Below, piece by piece: positions 1-6,885 of a stretch of DNA of 13,092 nucleotides (position 1 is its first letter; every line of letters starts with the position of its first letter). The position numbers and the translations under genes are program-made. The notes under the pieces were generated by a model, which was not told the origin of the DNA, did not search any database, and worked only from the letters and a program-made list of their open reading frames with translations. This stretch comes from Syntrophomonas sp. UBA5288. GTDB lineage: Bacteria; Bacillota; Syntrophomonadia; Syntrophomonadales; Syntrophomonadaceae. The stretch spans positions 11,405 through 24,496 of the forward strand of contig DHSK01000041.1 of assembly GCA_002408445.1 (NCBI GenBank). Direction: 5' to 3'.

Positions 1-127
1 AAGAACAGTATTTTCGTATTAACCGTCCACATTATTTTATATAATATACCATAATTAGTTAAATACCCAATAGTACAAAAATTTAATAATGCGGGACAAG
101 GCGGCATGCTTTTAGAATTAAAAATAA
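1..127. other. AT-rich stretch, no gene seen
   Basis: No open reading frame with a ribosome binding site is visible here. The stretch is AT-rich and lies beyond the terminator of the minus-strand operon. On the minus strand a TTGGGT / TATATT pair at a spacing of about 16 bases could be a promoter for a gene beyond the left edge, but the match is weak. Confidence 0.4.
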
Positions 128-156
128 CGGCTCACTCTGATGATCAGAATGAGCCG
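128..156 (-). terminator. Rho-independent terminator of the polyamine operon
   Basis: An inverted repeat pairs 128-134 (CGGCTCA) with 150-156 (TGAGCCG) and 136-140 (TCTGA) with 144-148 (TCAGA), with one C/A mismatch and a three-base loop. Read on the minus strand, the stem is followed by a T-rich run (TTATTTTT, about 127-120), the layout of an intrinsic terminator. It lies 22 bases downstream of the last minus-strand small gene and so probably ends the speA-speE-small ORF transcript. On the plus strand the stem is followed by only three T, so it is less convincing in that direction. Confidence 0.8.
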
Positions 157-178
157 TTTCCTGTTAAGGAGGGAAGGG

Positions 179-340
179 TTAATCCATAGGGCCGCCTTCC
201 CAGTACTGCCTTATTTTACGAAGAGCATAGCCGCCGAAAAACAGGCCGTTAATGAAGGCAATGGGAATTGCCATGGCCCCAAAATAATTCATCTTTTGCT
301 TCAAGTCTTCGCGTCCGTCGGTTGTTCGATATCTTGTCAT
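179..340 (-). CDS. Small single-span membrane protein, 53 aa, unknown function
   Basis: The 53-codon frame starts at ATG (338-340) and ends at TAA (179-181). It is preceded by a strong ribosome binding site (AAAGGAGGG with a 6-base spacer), the main reason for calling it a gene. The product has a charged N-terminus (residues 1-16, several Arg, Asp, Glu and Lys), one hydrophobic segment at about residues 17-40 (MNYFGAMAIPIAFINGLFFG...) and a basic then acidic tail (LRKIRQYWEGG). It lies 63 bases downstream of another small membrane-protein gene and just upstream of the terminator at 128-156, so it is probably the last gene of the speA-speE transcript. I do not recognise the family. A role near the membrane is inferred only from the hydrophobic segment. 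Confidence 0.65.
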   Translation of the reverse strand: MTRYRTTDGREDLKQKMNYFGAMAIPIAFINGLFFGGYALRKIRQYWEGGPMD

Positions 341-403
341 ATGAATCCCTCCTTTAGCCTTATTTTTTGCAGTTGGAGGGGTTATTATTTGCGGTTAATA
401 TTT

Positions 404-505
404 TCATTTCTTACTTAAAACGGACGGAAAAACTTTTGCTGCCAGGAGATAAATAAAAGTTCCGCCCAGCAGTATCAGTAAAAATAAAGCAATTAATTTT
501 TCCAT
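404..505 (-). CDS. Very small membrane protein, 33 aa, unknown function
   Basis: The 33-codon frame starts at ATG (503-505) and ends at TGA (404-406). A GAGGTG ribosome binding site sits about 5 bases before the start codon. The product is almost entirely one transmembrane helix: MEKLIALFLLILLGG and onwards to about residue 23, then a short tail ending in Ser-Lys-Lys. The gene lies 77 bases downstream of the spermidine synthase stop with no terminator visible between them, so co-transcription with the polyamine genes is likely. I cannot assign a function. Its size fits regulatory or accessory micro-membrane proteins, but this is inference. Conservation of the frame in relatives would settle whether it is real. 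Confidence 0.6.
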   Translation of the reverse strand: MEKLIALFLLILLGGTFIYLLAAKVFPSVLSKK

Positions 506-582
506 CAAATCACCTCTATCTTACTTTGCCGGTAATTTTAAAAAATTATGTATTAAGGGCGGAATTTTTATAAATCAAGCTT

Positions 583-1437
583 CTACTCCCCTGAACCGGC
601 CAAAAGCTCCTTGACATAGTTAGGCAGGGCAAAGCTTCCTTTATGGATATCGGTATTGTAGTATTTAGTTTTTAGTCCCAGTTGGTTCCAGGCTTGCTCA
701 TCTATATCGGTTAAGGGATCGTACTTTTTAGAGGCAAAACCAAACAGCCAGTGACCGGAAGGATAGGTCGGGATATGAGCCTGATATACTCTGCAAATAG
801 GGAAAAATTCTTTAATGCGCTTATGGGCTCTTTGCATTGAACTGGCATACGCTTGATAATAAGGGCTTTCATGCTGGTTGACCAGGATACCGTCATCCTT
901 CAGCGCCTTATAGCAGTTGCCATAAAATTCTTTGGTAAACAGGCCTTCGCCCGGTCCAAAGGGATCGGTGGAATCAACAATAATCAGATCATAAATGTTT
1001 TCCTTGGTGCGGACAAATTTAAGCCCGTCTTCAAAATACAGATTTACGCGGGGATCGTCCAATTTACAGGCGGTTTGGGGCAAGTATTTTTTGCATACCT
1101 CCACCACCATTTGGTCGATTTCGACCATATCTATATTGGCAATGGAATGGTAGCGGGTCAGTTCCCGCACCGTCCCGCCGTCTCCCGCACCAATGACCAG
1201 GACATTTTTAATCCCGGGATTGGTTGCCATCGGTACATGTACAATCATATCATGATAGATGAATTCATCTTTTTCAGTGACCATCATCAGGCCGTCCAGG
1301 GTTAAAAAGGTACCGAATTCGCTGGACTGCAAGACGTCAATTCTTTGAAATTCGCTCTGACCGGTATAAAGCGGCTTATCTACCTTGATAGAAAAGCGAA
1401 CATTTTCGGTGTGTTGTTCTGTGTACCATAATTCCAT
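583..1437 (-). CDS. speE: Spermidine synthase (polyamine aminopropyltransferase)
   Basis: This 284-residue protein has the usual length and layout of bacterial SpeE. An N-terminal beta domain (1-55) leads into a Rossmann-type methyltransferase fold. The GAGDGG nucleotide-binding loop is at residues 83-88 and binds decarboxylated S-adenosylmethionine. The acidic residue of VEID (105-108) would contact its ribose, and DSTDP (155-159) carries the Asp expected to activate the amine acceptor. The family's late motif, YYNTDIHKGSFALP, is at 259-272. The enzyme moves an aminopropyl group onto putrescine in the cytosol, although some relatives prefer agmatine. The ATG is 3 bases after the decarboxylase stop (TGA TAA ATG), with a GGAGG site inside the upstream gene, which points to translational coupling. 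No SAM decarboxylase (speD) gene is in the window. Confidence 0.95.
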   Translation of the reverse strand: MELWYTEQHTENVRFSIKVDKPLYTGQSEFQRIDVLQSSEFGTFLTLDGLMMVTEKDEFIYHDMIVHVPMATNPGIKNVLVIGAGDGGTVRELTRYHSIANIDMVEIDQMVVEVCKKYLPQTACKLDDPRVNLYFEDGLKFVRTKENIYDLIIVDSTDPFGPGEGLFTKEFYGNCYKALKDDGILVNQHESPYYQAYASSMQRAHKRIKEFFPICRVYQAHIPTYPSGHWLFGFASKKYDPLTDIDEQAWNQLGLKTKYYNTDIHKGSFALPNYVKELLAGSGE

Positions 1438-1440
1438 TTA

Positions 1441-2892
1441 TCATTCCTCCACTACTCTGATGTTTTCAATGGCCATATCTTCTGTGCCTGTCAGGAAACA
1501 GCCTTTGGCCTTGGCATAGGTAATATAATCAATTATTTCCCTGGTTATGCGTTCCCCCGGCGCCAAAATCGGAATACCGGGCGGATAAGCCATAACAAAC
1601 TCCCCGCTTATGCACTCTGCGCTGTCCTTGATGGGGACTGAGTGTTGACGGGCATAGAAGGCCTGCTGTGGTGCCAGCACCACCTCGGGATTGATATATT
1701 CATGATCAAACATGCCTGTTTTATCCTTGGTATATAGTCTTCTTATTTCCGACAGAGATGATACCAGGCGTTCCAGGGCCAAGGCACGATCCCCCACGGA
1801 AAGAATAGCCAGTATGTTGCCGATATCTCCAAATTCGATTTGAATTTGGTAATCATCTCGAAGTATATCATAAACCTCAATTCCCGCCAGCCCTATTTCT
1901 CTGGTATGTATAGAGAGCTTGGTGGGGTCAAAAGCGAACACCGAATCGGCATTGACCAGTTCGGAGGAAAAAGCGTAGTATCCGCCGATTTTATTAATTT
2001 CTTCCCGCGCATAGCCGGCCAGTGAGGTGACTTTCTCGAATATCTTTTTTCCGTTTAAAGCCAGGTTGCGTCTCGAAATATCCAGGGAAGACAGCAACAG
2101 ATAGGAGCCGCTGGTGGTCTGGGTTAGATTAATTATTTGGCGCACGTGACCTGGGCTGAGGCGGTCACTTATGAGCAGGAACGAACTCTGAGTCAATGAT
2201 CCGCCCGTTTTATGCATGCTGATGGCGGCCATATCAGCTCCGGCTGCCATGGCATTGACCGGCATATTTTCACCAAAGTAAAAGTGGGTTCCATGCGCTT
2301 CATCCACCAGAACATACATGTTATAAAGATGAGCAAGTTCGGTAATGGCCCTTAAATCGGAACAAATGCCGTAATAGGTAGGATTATTCACTAAAATCGC
2401 TTTAGCATCCGGATTTTTGCTGATGGCCCTTTTCACGTCGGCAACAGACATACCCAACGATATTCCCAGCTTTTTATCTACCCCCGGGTTCACATAAACC
2501 GGAATAGCCCCGCTGATGATAAGGGCATTGATGGCGCTGCGGTGTACATTTCGCGGCATAATGATTTTATCGCCCTGCTTACAGACACTCATAATCATGG
2601 CCTGCACGGCTGAGGTGGTGCCATTGACCATAAAAAAGGCATGGTATGCACCAAAAGCATCTGCCGCCAGCTCCTCCGCCTCTTTGATTACGGATACGGG
2701 ATGCACCAGATTATCCAGAGGCTTCATGGAATTAACATCCACCGCAAGGCACTTTTCCCCCAGAAAATTTGTAAGCTCGGGGTTCCCTCGGCCTTGCTTG
2801 TGTCCGGGCACATCAAAAGGTACCACCCGCATGGATTTATATCTTAGCAGTGCTTCATAAATGGGCGCCTTATTTTGCCTGGGCAAATGCAT
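1441..2892 (-). CDS. speA: Orn/Lys/Arg decarboxylase, probable arginine (or ornithine/lysine) decarboxylase
   Basis: This is a fold-type I PLP decarboxylase of the Bacillus SpeA/YaaO class, about 483 residues from the chosen start and of usual family length. Numbered from that start, the visible motifs are FDVPGHKQG (26-34), NGTTSA (90-95, PLP phosphate), DEAHG (197-201, Asp to the pyridine nitrogen) and SMHKTGGSLTQSS, with the Schiff-base Lys at 228. A C-terminal region with YPPGIPILAPGE matches the family. It makes the diamine precursor (agmatine, putrescine or cadaverine) for the adjacent spermidine synthase. Substrate cannot be decided by eye, and no agmatinase lies between the two genes. 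An in-frame ATG at 2904 adds four residues, but GGTGG five bases before the ATG at 2892 favours the shorter form. A promoter is likely within 2943-2986. Confidence 0.9.
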   Translation of the reverse strand: MHLPRQNKAPIYEALLRYKSMRVVPFDVPGHKQGRGNPELTNFLGEKCLAVDVNSMKPLDNLVHPVSVIKEAEELAADAFGAYHAFFMVNGTTSAVQAMIMSVCKQGDKIIMPRNVHRSAINALIISGAIPVYVNPGVDKKLGISLGMSVADVKRAISKNPDAKAILVNNPTYYGICSDLRAITELAHLYNMYVLVDEAHGTHFYFGENMPVNAMAAGADMAAISMHKTGGSLTQSSFLLISDRLSPGHVRQIINLTQTTSGSYLLLSSLDISRRNLALNGKKIFEKVTSLAGYAREEINKIGGYYAFSSELVNADSVFAFDPTKLSIHTREIGLAGIEVYDILRDDYQIQIEFGDIGNILAILSVGDRALALERLVSSLSEIRRLYTKDKTGMFDHEYINPEVVLAPQQAFYARQHSVPIKDSAECISGEFVMAYPPGIPILAPGERITREIIDYITYAKAKGCFLTGTEDMAIENIRVVEE

Positions 2893-2942
2893 GAAAACCA
2901 CCATCTTTCATAACCATTACGGATCTTGACTATATAAATCAT

Positions 2943-2986
2943 AAAATAACAGAGTTTAGTATAGTTATCAATCTAATTTGCCGCAA
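2943..2986 (-). promoter_or_regulatory. Probable promoter of the speA-speE operon
   Basis: Two overlapping sigma-A-type candidates can be read on the minus strand. One is TTGCGG (2981-2986) and TATACT (2958-2963) with a 17-base spacer. The other is TTGATA (2966-2971) and TATTTT (2943-2948), also with 17 bases. Both lie 50-100 bases ahead of the decarboxylase start. Neither is a full consensus, and only transcript mapping could choose between them. Confidence 0.4.
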
Positions 2987-3034
2987 TATACCCCCGTCAA
3001 TACCATTGCGTTAAGAAGAGAAGTGGCTGATGCG

Positions 3035-3098
3035 GTATCCTCGATGATCGTTCGGTCATCAGGGCGTTCGGCCCTGGTGGCCGGTACAGGATACGAGG
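3035..3098. repeat. Complex inverted-repeat element after the HD-GYP gene
   Basis: An outer stem pairs GTATCCT (3035-3041) with AGGATAC (3088-3094). CCTCG/CGAGG (3039-3043, 3094-3098) is a competing or extending pair. Inside are two side-by-side hairpins, GATGA/TCATC (3043-3047, 3056-3060) and AGGGC/GCCCT (3061-3065, 3071-3075), both with GTTCG-containing loops, giving a three-way-junction shape. It starts just after the HD-GYP stop on the minus strand but has no T-run, so it is not a classical terminator. It may be a REP-like palindrome or a 3'-end stabilising structure. Confidence 0.55.
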
Positions 3099-3100
3099 AT

Positions 3101-4195
3101 CTATTCCTTTTTTAATTCGGTGATGTCTTCATCGGAGAGAGCTTTGACAATGATAATGCTGGACAGTTTGGAAAGGTCAATCTCATGCTGCCGTACCAGG
3201 TTATGTCTGGTATTATCGATTATTATGCGCACGACCGGCCGGGTAGGGAACTCCTTGTTGTTGTCCATCACGATACCGATTTCGCCGGTATTAAGCTGAA
3301 TTAAACTGCCGACCGGATAGACTGCGATGTTAGCAATCAAGGCGGTTACGCAACGGGCATCAAGGTAAATGCCGGACATATTTTTTAAAATGGTGATGGC
3401 CTGATTGATGGAATAAGAGGGGCGGTAAGGTCTGTCTGCCAGCAGCGCATCATAAACGTCTGCGGTGGCTACAATACGCGAGTAGGCTTGAATATTCTCT
3501 CCTTCCAGCTGACGCGGATAACCGTTGCCGTCCCAGCGTTCGTGGTGCTGATAGGCAACATGGGCCGCCAGCAAGGGGAATTCATCATATGCTCTCAGTA
3601 TTTCAAAGCCATACTGAGTATGACGTTTTATCTCCGTAAATTCTTCTTTAGTTAAGTCTCCCGCTTTATTTAAAATAGCTTTGTCGATCTTCGTTTTCCC
3701 GATATCATGCAAAAGGGCTCCGACTCCCAGTTCCTTTAATTTCAAATCATTAAGCAACAGGGACATGCCGGTCATTATGGACAGGATGCATACATTAACG
3801 GAATGAGCAAAGGTATAATCATCAAAACTGCGTATATCATTAAGGCTTATCAGAACATTGTAATTAGCCAAAAGCTCGTCAATTAAAGAATCCACCATTT
3901 TTTTGATGGTGCGGGTATCGATTTTATGATTGTTTTCCAACAGTTCAAAGTTTTGTTTGATTATCTTGATGGTTTCAACCCGGGTTTGTTCTGATACCAC
4001 ATCAGCTACAGGGATATTTAATTCGTCAAATTCATCTTTGACGTAGACTGAAGCAATTCCCATCTGGTTAAGACGAGTTATATAGTTGTCACTTAATTGA
4101 ACTCCGGTGTGTAATAGGATGCGCCCGTCACTATCATATATGTTACGGGCAACTATCATACCTAATTTAAGCTCTGCAATTTTGACTCGTCGCAT
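3101..4195 (-). CDS. HD-GYP domain protein, probable cyclic-di-GMP phosphodiesterase
   Basis: This 364-residue cytosolic protein has no signal peptide or membrane segment. Residues 1-60 form a small N-terminal domain of the kind often preceding HD-GYP (KIAELKLGMIVARNIYDSDG...), followed by a helical linker. The HD-GYP domain spans about 120-290. HSVNV starts at 131, and HDIGK (163-167) supplies the HD metal ligands. HHERWDGNGYP (217-227) contains the GYP signature, and DVYDAL (246-251) and RPYRP (255-259) follow. Key residues look intact, so activity is expected: hydrolysis of c-di-GMP to pGpG or GMP. A beta-rich tail (about 293-364) follows. The start is supported by AAGGTG seven bases upstream. 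There is no receiver or sensor domain, so the input signal is not visible. The gene is divergent from the 666-residue protein and is probably transcribed alone. Confidence 0.93.
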   Translation of the reverse strand: MRRVKIAELKLGMIVARNIYDSDGRILLHTGVQLSDNYITRLNQMGIASVYVKDEFDELNIPVADVVSEQTRVETIKIIKQNFELLENNHKIDTRTIKKMVDSLIDELLANYNVLISLNDIRSFDDYTFAHSVNVCILSIMTGMSLLLNDLKLKELGVGALLHDIGKTKIDKAILNKAGDLTKEEFTEIKRHTQYGFEILRAYDEFPLLAAHVAYQHHERWDGNGYPRQLEGENIQAYSRIVATADVYDALLADRPYRPSYSINQAITILKNMSGIYLDARCVTALIANIAVYPVGSLIQLNTGEIGIVMDNNKEFPTRPVVRIIIDNTRHNLVRQHEIDLSKLSSIIIVKALSDEDITELKKE

Positions 4196-4365
4196 TTAAT
4201 CACCTTAAATAACCTAAAACATGGTACTGTTAATTCGTTCAATATTCGGCATTTTTATAATACTTCCTGCCTATATTGTTGAAAAAATTAAAATATTATT
4301 CCGTATTATCGATGAATTACAAAAAATATCATATTCGTGGAAATAATTGTAGAAAAATTACTCAA

Positions 4366-4394
4366 TTGCTATCGTTGCTCTAAAATGATAAATT
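4366..4394 (+). promoter_or_regulatory. Possible promoter of the 666-aa protein gene
   Basis: TTGCTA (4366-4371) and TAAATT (4389-4394) are separated by 17 bases and lie 49 bases ahead of the ATG. Both boxes are imperfect. The AT-rich divergent region 4196-4442 must also hold the HD-GYP gene's promoter on the other strand, but no clear candidate stands out. Confidence 0.3.
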
Positions 4395-4442
4395 ACTAGT
4401 AGATTAGTTACCATTAATACGATTGGGAGAAAGCCTTACTAC

Positions 4443-6443
4443 ATGAAAAAAAACAAAAAACAATATTTTCCGAGAAATATGCTTAAAAGCTTATCAAATG
4501 ATATTATCAAACTGCTGACTGACAATGAAGGCAGATTATTTGCCCTAGAACTTTTTGAAGAGATTCCTTATGAATTAAGAAGCAGCGTAGTTGAAGCCTT
4601 TTCTTCTTTCTATCAGGCTGAACTGGTGAAATTTTTCTATCTTTTAAAATTGGAATATCGTGAACTGGAAGACTATTGCAACCGCGCCCTGGACAAATAC
4701 AGCATGGCAGGAATAAATATAGCGCCTTTGCCCCTATTTAAGGGCAAATTTTATAAAGCTTATGCCACCTGCAGCCGCCATGCGGGAAGAGTAACGGTTG
4801 ACATAGCCTGGGACACAGGGGGAAAAGGGGTATACGTGGAAGGCTTTTACCTGACCTTTAGTTCCGATGGCGTATATAGCTTTTTCGTTATAGAAGATAT
4901 GCCGCGTAATGAATATATAGAAGAACGTCAGGCTGTTACCGATATGGTGGAATTAACTTACGACGAAGCTTGTGCGTTGATTCAGGATTCCTATAAATTT
5001 AATATAAGATGTATGACTCGCCCGGCTCTGGGCAAATTTCTTTATCAGAAGTATCTGGATTACCAGATTGATTCAGAAAAGGTGAAAATTAAGAAACTGG
5101 TACAAAAACTTTCCGCCAAACTAACCCCCCGCCAATTAATAAACACTCTTTTTCATGCTTTGAGATATCAGGATTATAGCTATATCGATTCATTATGGGC
5201 GGAAAATCGGTTTTCCAAACGAATGATATACGGCAACTTTAAAAACATCATCAAACCAGGTGTGTTGCTGCTGGAGGGACAGGTCACCGAGGTCAGCGGG
5301 TCCCAGAATATGGTCGATGTAATGGCTTATGCGGTAACGGTTAGTGATGGTGACGTATGGAAGAGTGAATATCGCTTTACTATTATACGGGAAGAAAATC
5401 GCTGGTGTGTCCGCGATATGAGAAAATACAGCCAGGAACAGATAAATTCCACCCAGGAATTAAATCCGTATATCTGCCGGGTTAAATGCCGGGTTTATGA
5501 TATTACTGATATGGATGTTCTATTTGATTTAATAGACCAAATCGATAATATTCGTGAGGTGGAAGAATTACCCGATGGAATTCATATGCGGGTTACCTGT
5601 TTTGAAGATGATTTTAACCACGGGGTTTCACTTTTAACCGGTGTAATTGCAGATATGGTCATAAATGGGGATGAGTTTGTCGTCATAGCCCAGAAACAAA
5701 GCACCATAAATGATTTTGATACTCTCTTTACCGGTGAGCGTATCGATCCGCTCAGGTACATGGGTGAATATGAGGTAAGTCTTATTACTGCCTTTGGTTA
5801 TCTGGCCGGTCAGTATGCCAGTTTTGAAGATGTTTTGCTGAATGAGGATAATGAGCTTTTTTGTGATGATGGCCTAAGATTTATAACTGCCCGTTATCTG
5901 GTTAAACACCGCGGAGAGGTGCTGGGTAGGCTGCGGCAAATTTCCAGTATTGAGTTCAATCTTAACGAAAACACGGGGTTGTTCTATCAAATGGCTGACG
6001 AGCCGGAAGAACCGGTTTTTCTGGCTGAGTATATGCTGGGATCAAATCTGGTAACACTCTCTACCTTTGGGGAAAAGGACATGGGTGAAGCCCGCCAGAT
6101 ATTCGAGGAAGAAATGTACGATAATCTGGAGTTCGACGGAATGGAAGTCAGGGAAGAAGGTATATTTGAAATATTGACCGATGAGGTAAAGAAAAAGCAT
6201 CCGGCTTTGGAGGAAACCATTAAGGAACTCTATCTTAACAAATGGTATTATTCCCATCTTCCCACTTTAAGAGGAATGAGCCCCTGGGAGGCATGCCAGA
6301 CCGAAGAAGGGACCAGGTTGTTATGGACTATGTTTAAGAAATTGCGGCAGAAAGAAAAACATTGTCTGGAAGAAGGCGAATTGACCCGTATCAAATTTAA
6401 GGAATATATGCGCAAAGTAGAGCTAAAAAAAGAAGGCCAATAA
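4443..6443 (+). CDS. Hypothetical multidomain protein, 666 aa
   Basis: I do not recognise this protein as a named family. It has no signal peptide, membrane segment or Cys/His metal cluster, so it is probably cytosolic. Residues 14-85 look all-helical, and 95-160 look beta-rich (GRVTVDIAWDTGGKGVYVEG...). Residues 228-326 have a helix-then-sheet pattern ending in WKSEYRFTIIREENRWCVRD, which resembles NTF2-like folds. Residues 525-635 end in W601 followed by LPTLRGMSPWEA (606-617) and EEGTRLL (621-627). That pattern resembles the C-terminal region of some SEC-C-associated or pRiA4b-type bacterial proteins, but I cannot confirm it. The tail is highly charged. The start is supported by GGGAG, though the 13-base spacer is long. 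It is divergent from the HD-GYP gene, and its stop is only 12 bases before the -35 box of the ilv promoter. Confidence 0.85.
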   Translation: MKKNKKQYFPRNMLKSLSNDIIKLLTDNEGRLFALELFEEIPYELRSSVVEAFSSFYQAELVKFFYLLKLEYRELEDYCNRALDKYSMAGINIAPLPLFKGKFYKAYATCSRHAGRVTVDIAWDTGGKGVYVEGFYLTFSSDGVYSFFVIEDMPRNEYIEERQAVTDMVELTYDEACALIQDSYKFNIRCMTRPALGKFLYQKYLDYQIDSEKVKIKKLVQKLSAKLTPRQLINTLFHALRYQDYSYIDSLWAENRFSKRMIYGNFKNIIKPGVLLLEGQVTEVSGSQNMVDVMAYAVTVSDGDVWKSEYRFTIIREENRWCVRDMRKYSQEQINSTQELNPYICRVKCRVYDITDMDVLFDLIDQIDNIREVEELPDGIHMRVTCFEDDFNHGVSLLTGVIADMVINGDEFVVIAQKQSTINDFDTLFTGERIDPLRYMGEYEVSLITAFGYLAGQYASFEDVLLNEDNELFCDDGLRFITARYLVKHRGEVLGRLRQISSIEFNLNENTGLFYQMADEPEEPVFLAEYMLGSNLVTLSTFGEKDMGEARQIFEEEMYDNLEFDGMEVREEGIFEILTDEVKKKHPALEETIKELYLNKWYYSHLPTLRGMSPWEACQTEEGTRLLWTMFKKLRQKEKHCLEEGELTRIKFKEYMRKVELKKEGQ

Positions 6444-6454
6444 TAAAATTAAGG

Positions 6455-6483
6455 TTGACAGCGATTAGCAGTTTAAATATACT
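6455..6483 (+). promoter_or_regulatory. Sigma-A-type promoter of the ilv operon
   Basis: TTGACA (6455-6460) is a perfect -35 box and TATACT (6478-6483) a near-consensus -10 box. They are separated by exactly 17 bases. Transcription would begin near 6490, just ahead of T-box Stem I, where the leader should begin. It sits 12 bases after the stop of the upstream gene. Confidence 0.88.
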
Positions 6484-6489
6484 TGATAA

Positions 6490-6785
6490 ATAATAACTTC
6501 ACACTTTAAGAGCAATGAAGGGAACCGACATACAAATCGTTGGATTACAGAGAGCCGGGGTAGCTGGAAACCGGTATCAACATTTGGCATGGTGATCGTC
6601 CCGGAGCTGCTATCTGAAAGGTCCCAGGACCAAGTAGGTGGTGCCGGACGCAATCAAGTCCGTTAATAAGTTAGCATCTTCGTATGAGCATGCTGCAAGC
6701 GGTTGTGTTATTAATGCAACAAGCAGGGTGGTACCGCGGGAAAATACCTCTCGTCCCTGATAAGGGTTGGACGAGGGGTTTTTTT
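6490..6785 (+). promoter_or_regulatory. T-box leader (tRNA-sensing riboswitch), probable Ile specifier
   Basis: All the parts of a transcriptional T-box are visible. The Stem I base pairs AGC (6511-6513) with GCT (6606-6608) around a kink-turn-like ATGA/GGAG pair, then GGGA (6520-6523) with TCCC (6599-6602). Above the specifier loop, CAAAT (6533-6537) pairs with ATTTG (6582-6586) and GTTG (6539-6542) with CAAC (6578-6581). AGAGAGCC (6550-6557) is the usual distal Stem I motif. The 14-base T-box core AGGGTGGTACCGCG is at 6725-6738, with TGGT at 6729-6732 to pair with a tRNA acceptor end whose discriminator is A. Reading back from the TCCC helix with one purine between, the specifier is ATC (6595-6597, isoleucine). 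A shift to GTG (Val) is less likely. Uncharged tRNA should favour the antiterminator and expression of ilvE onwards. Confidence 0.93.
6747..6785 (+). terminator. T-box regulated terminator
   Basis: A 10-base-pair stem, CCTCTCGTCC (6747-6756) with GGACGAGGGG (6769-6778), includes one G-T pair and is followed by seven T (6779-6785). The 5' arm also contributes to the alternative antiterminator with the T-box sequence at 6725-6739, so the two structures exclude each other. It ends transcription when the cognate tRNA is charged. Confidence 0.93.
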
Positions 6786-6885
6786 ATATCTTTTTTTATC
6801 TCCAAGACGTAGGTTGTTCTGTAGGATGATAGCTCTTTATCCTGGGCAGAGCAGAATAAATATATATTTTTAAGGAGTGGTACGG

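Noticed and set aside
140..418. Plus-strand 92-codon frame
   Set aside because: It overlaps two minus-strand small genes that have proper ribosome binding sites. The plus frame has none at its start, begins inside the terminator hairpin and has a low-complexity hydrophobic tail.
853..1305. Plus-strand 150-codon frame inside speE
   Set aside because: It is antisense to a clear spermidine synthase with intact motifs; a shadow frame with no initiation signals.
6877..6885. GTG start for ilvE giving three extra residues
   Set aside because: The GTG overlaps the AAGGAG ribosome binding site, which is correctly spaced for the ATG at 6886.
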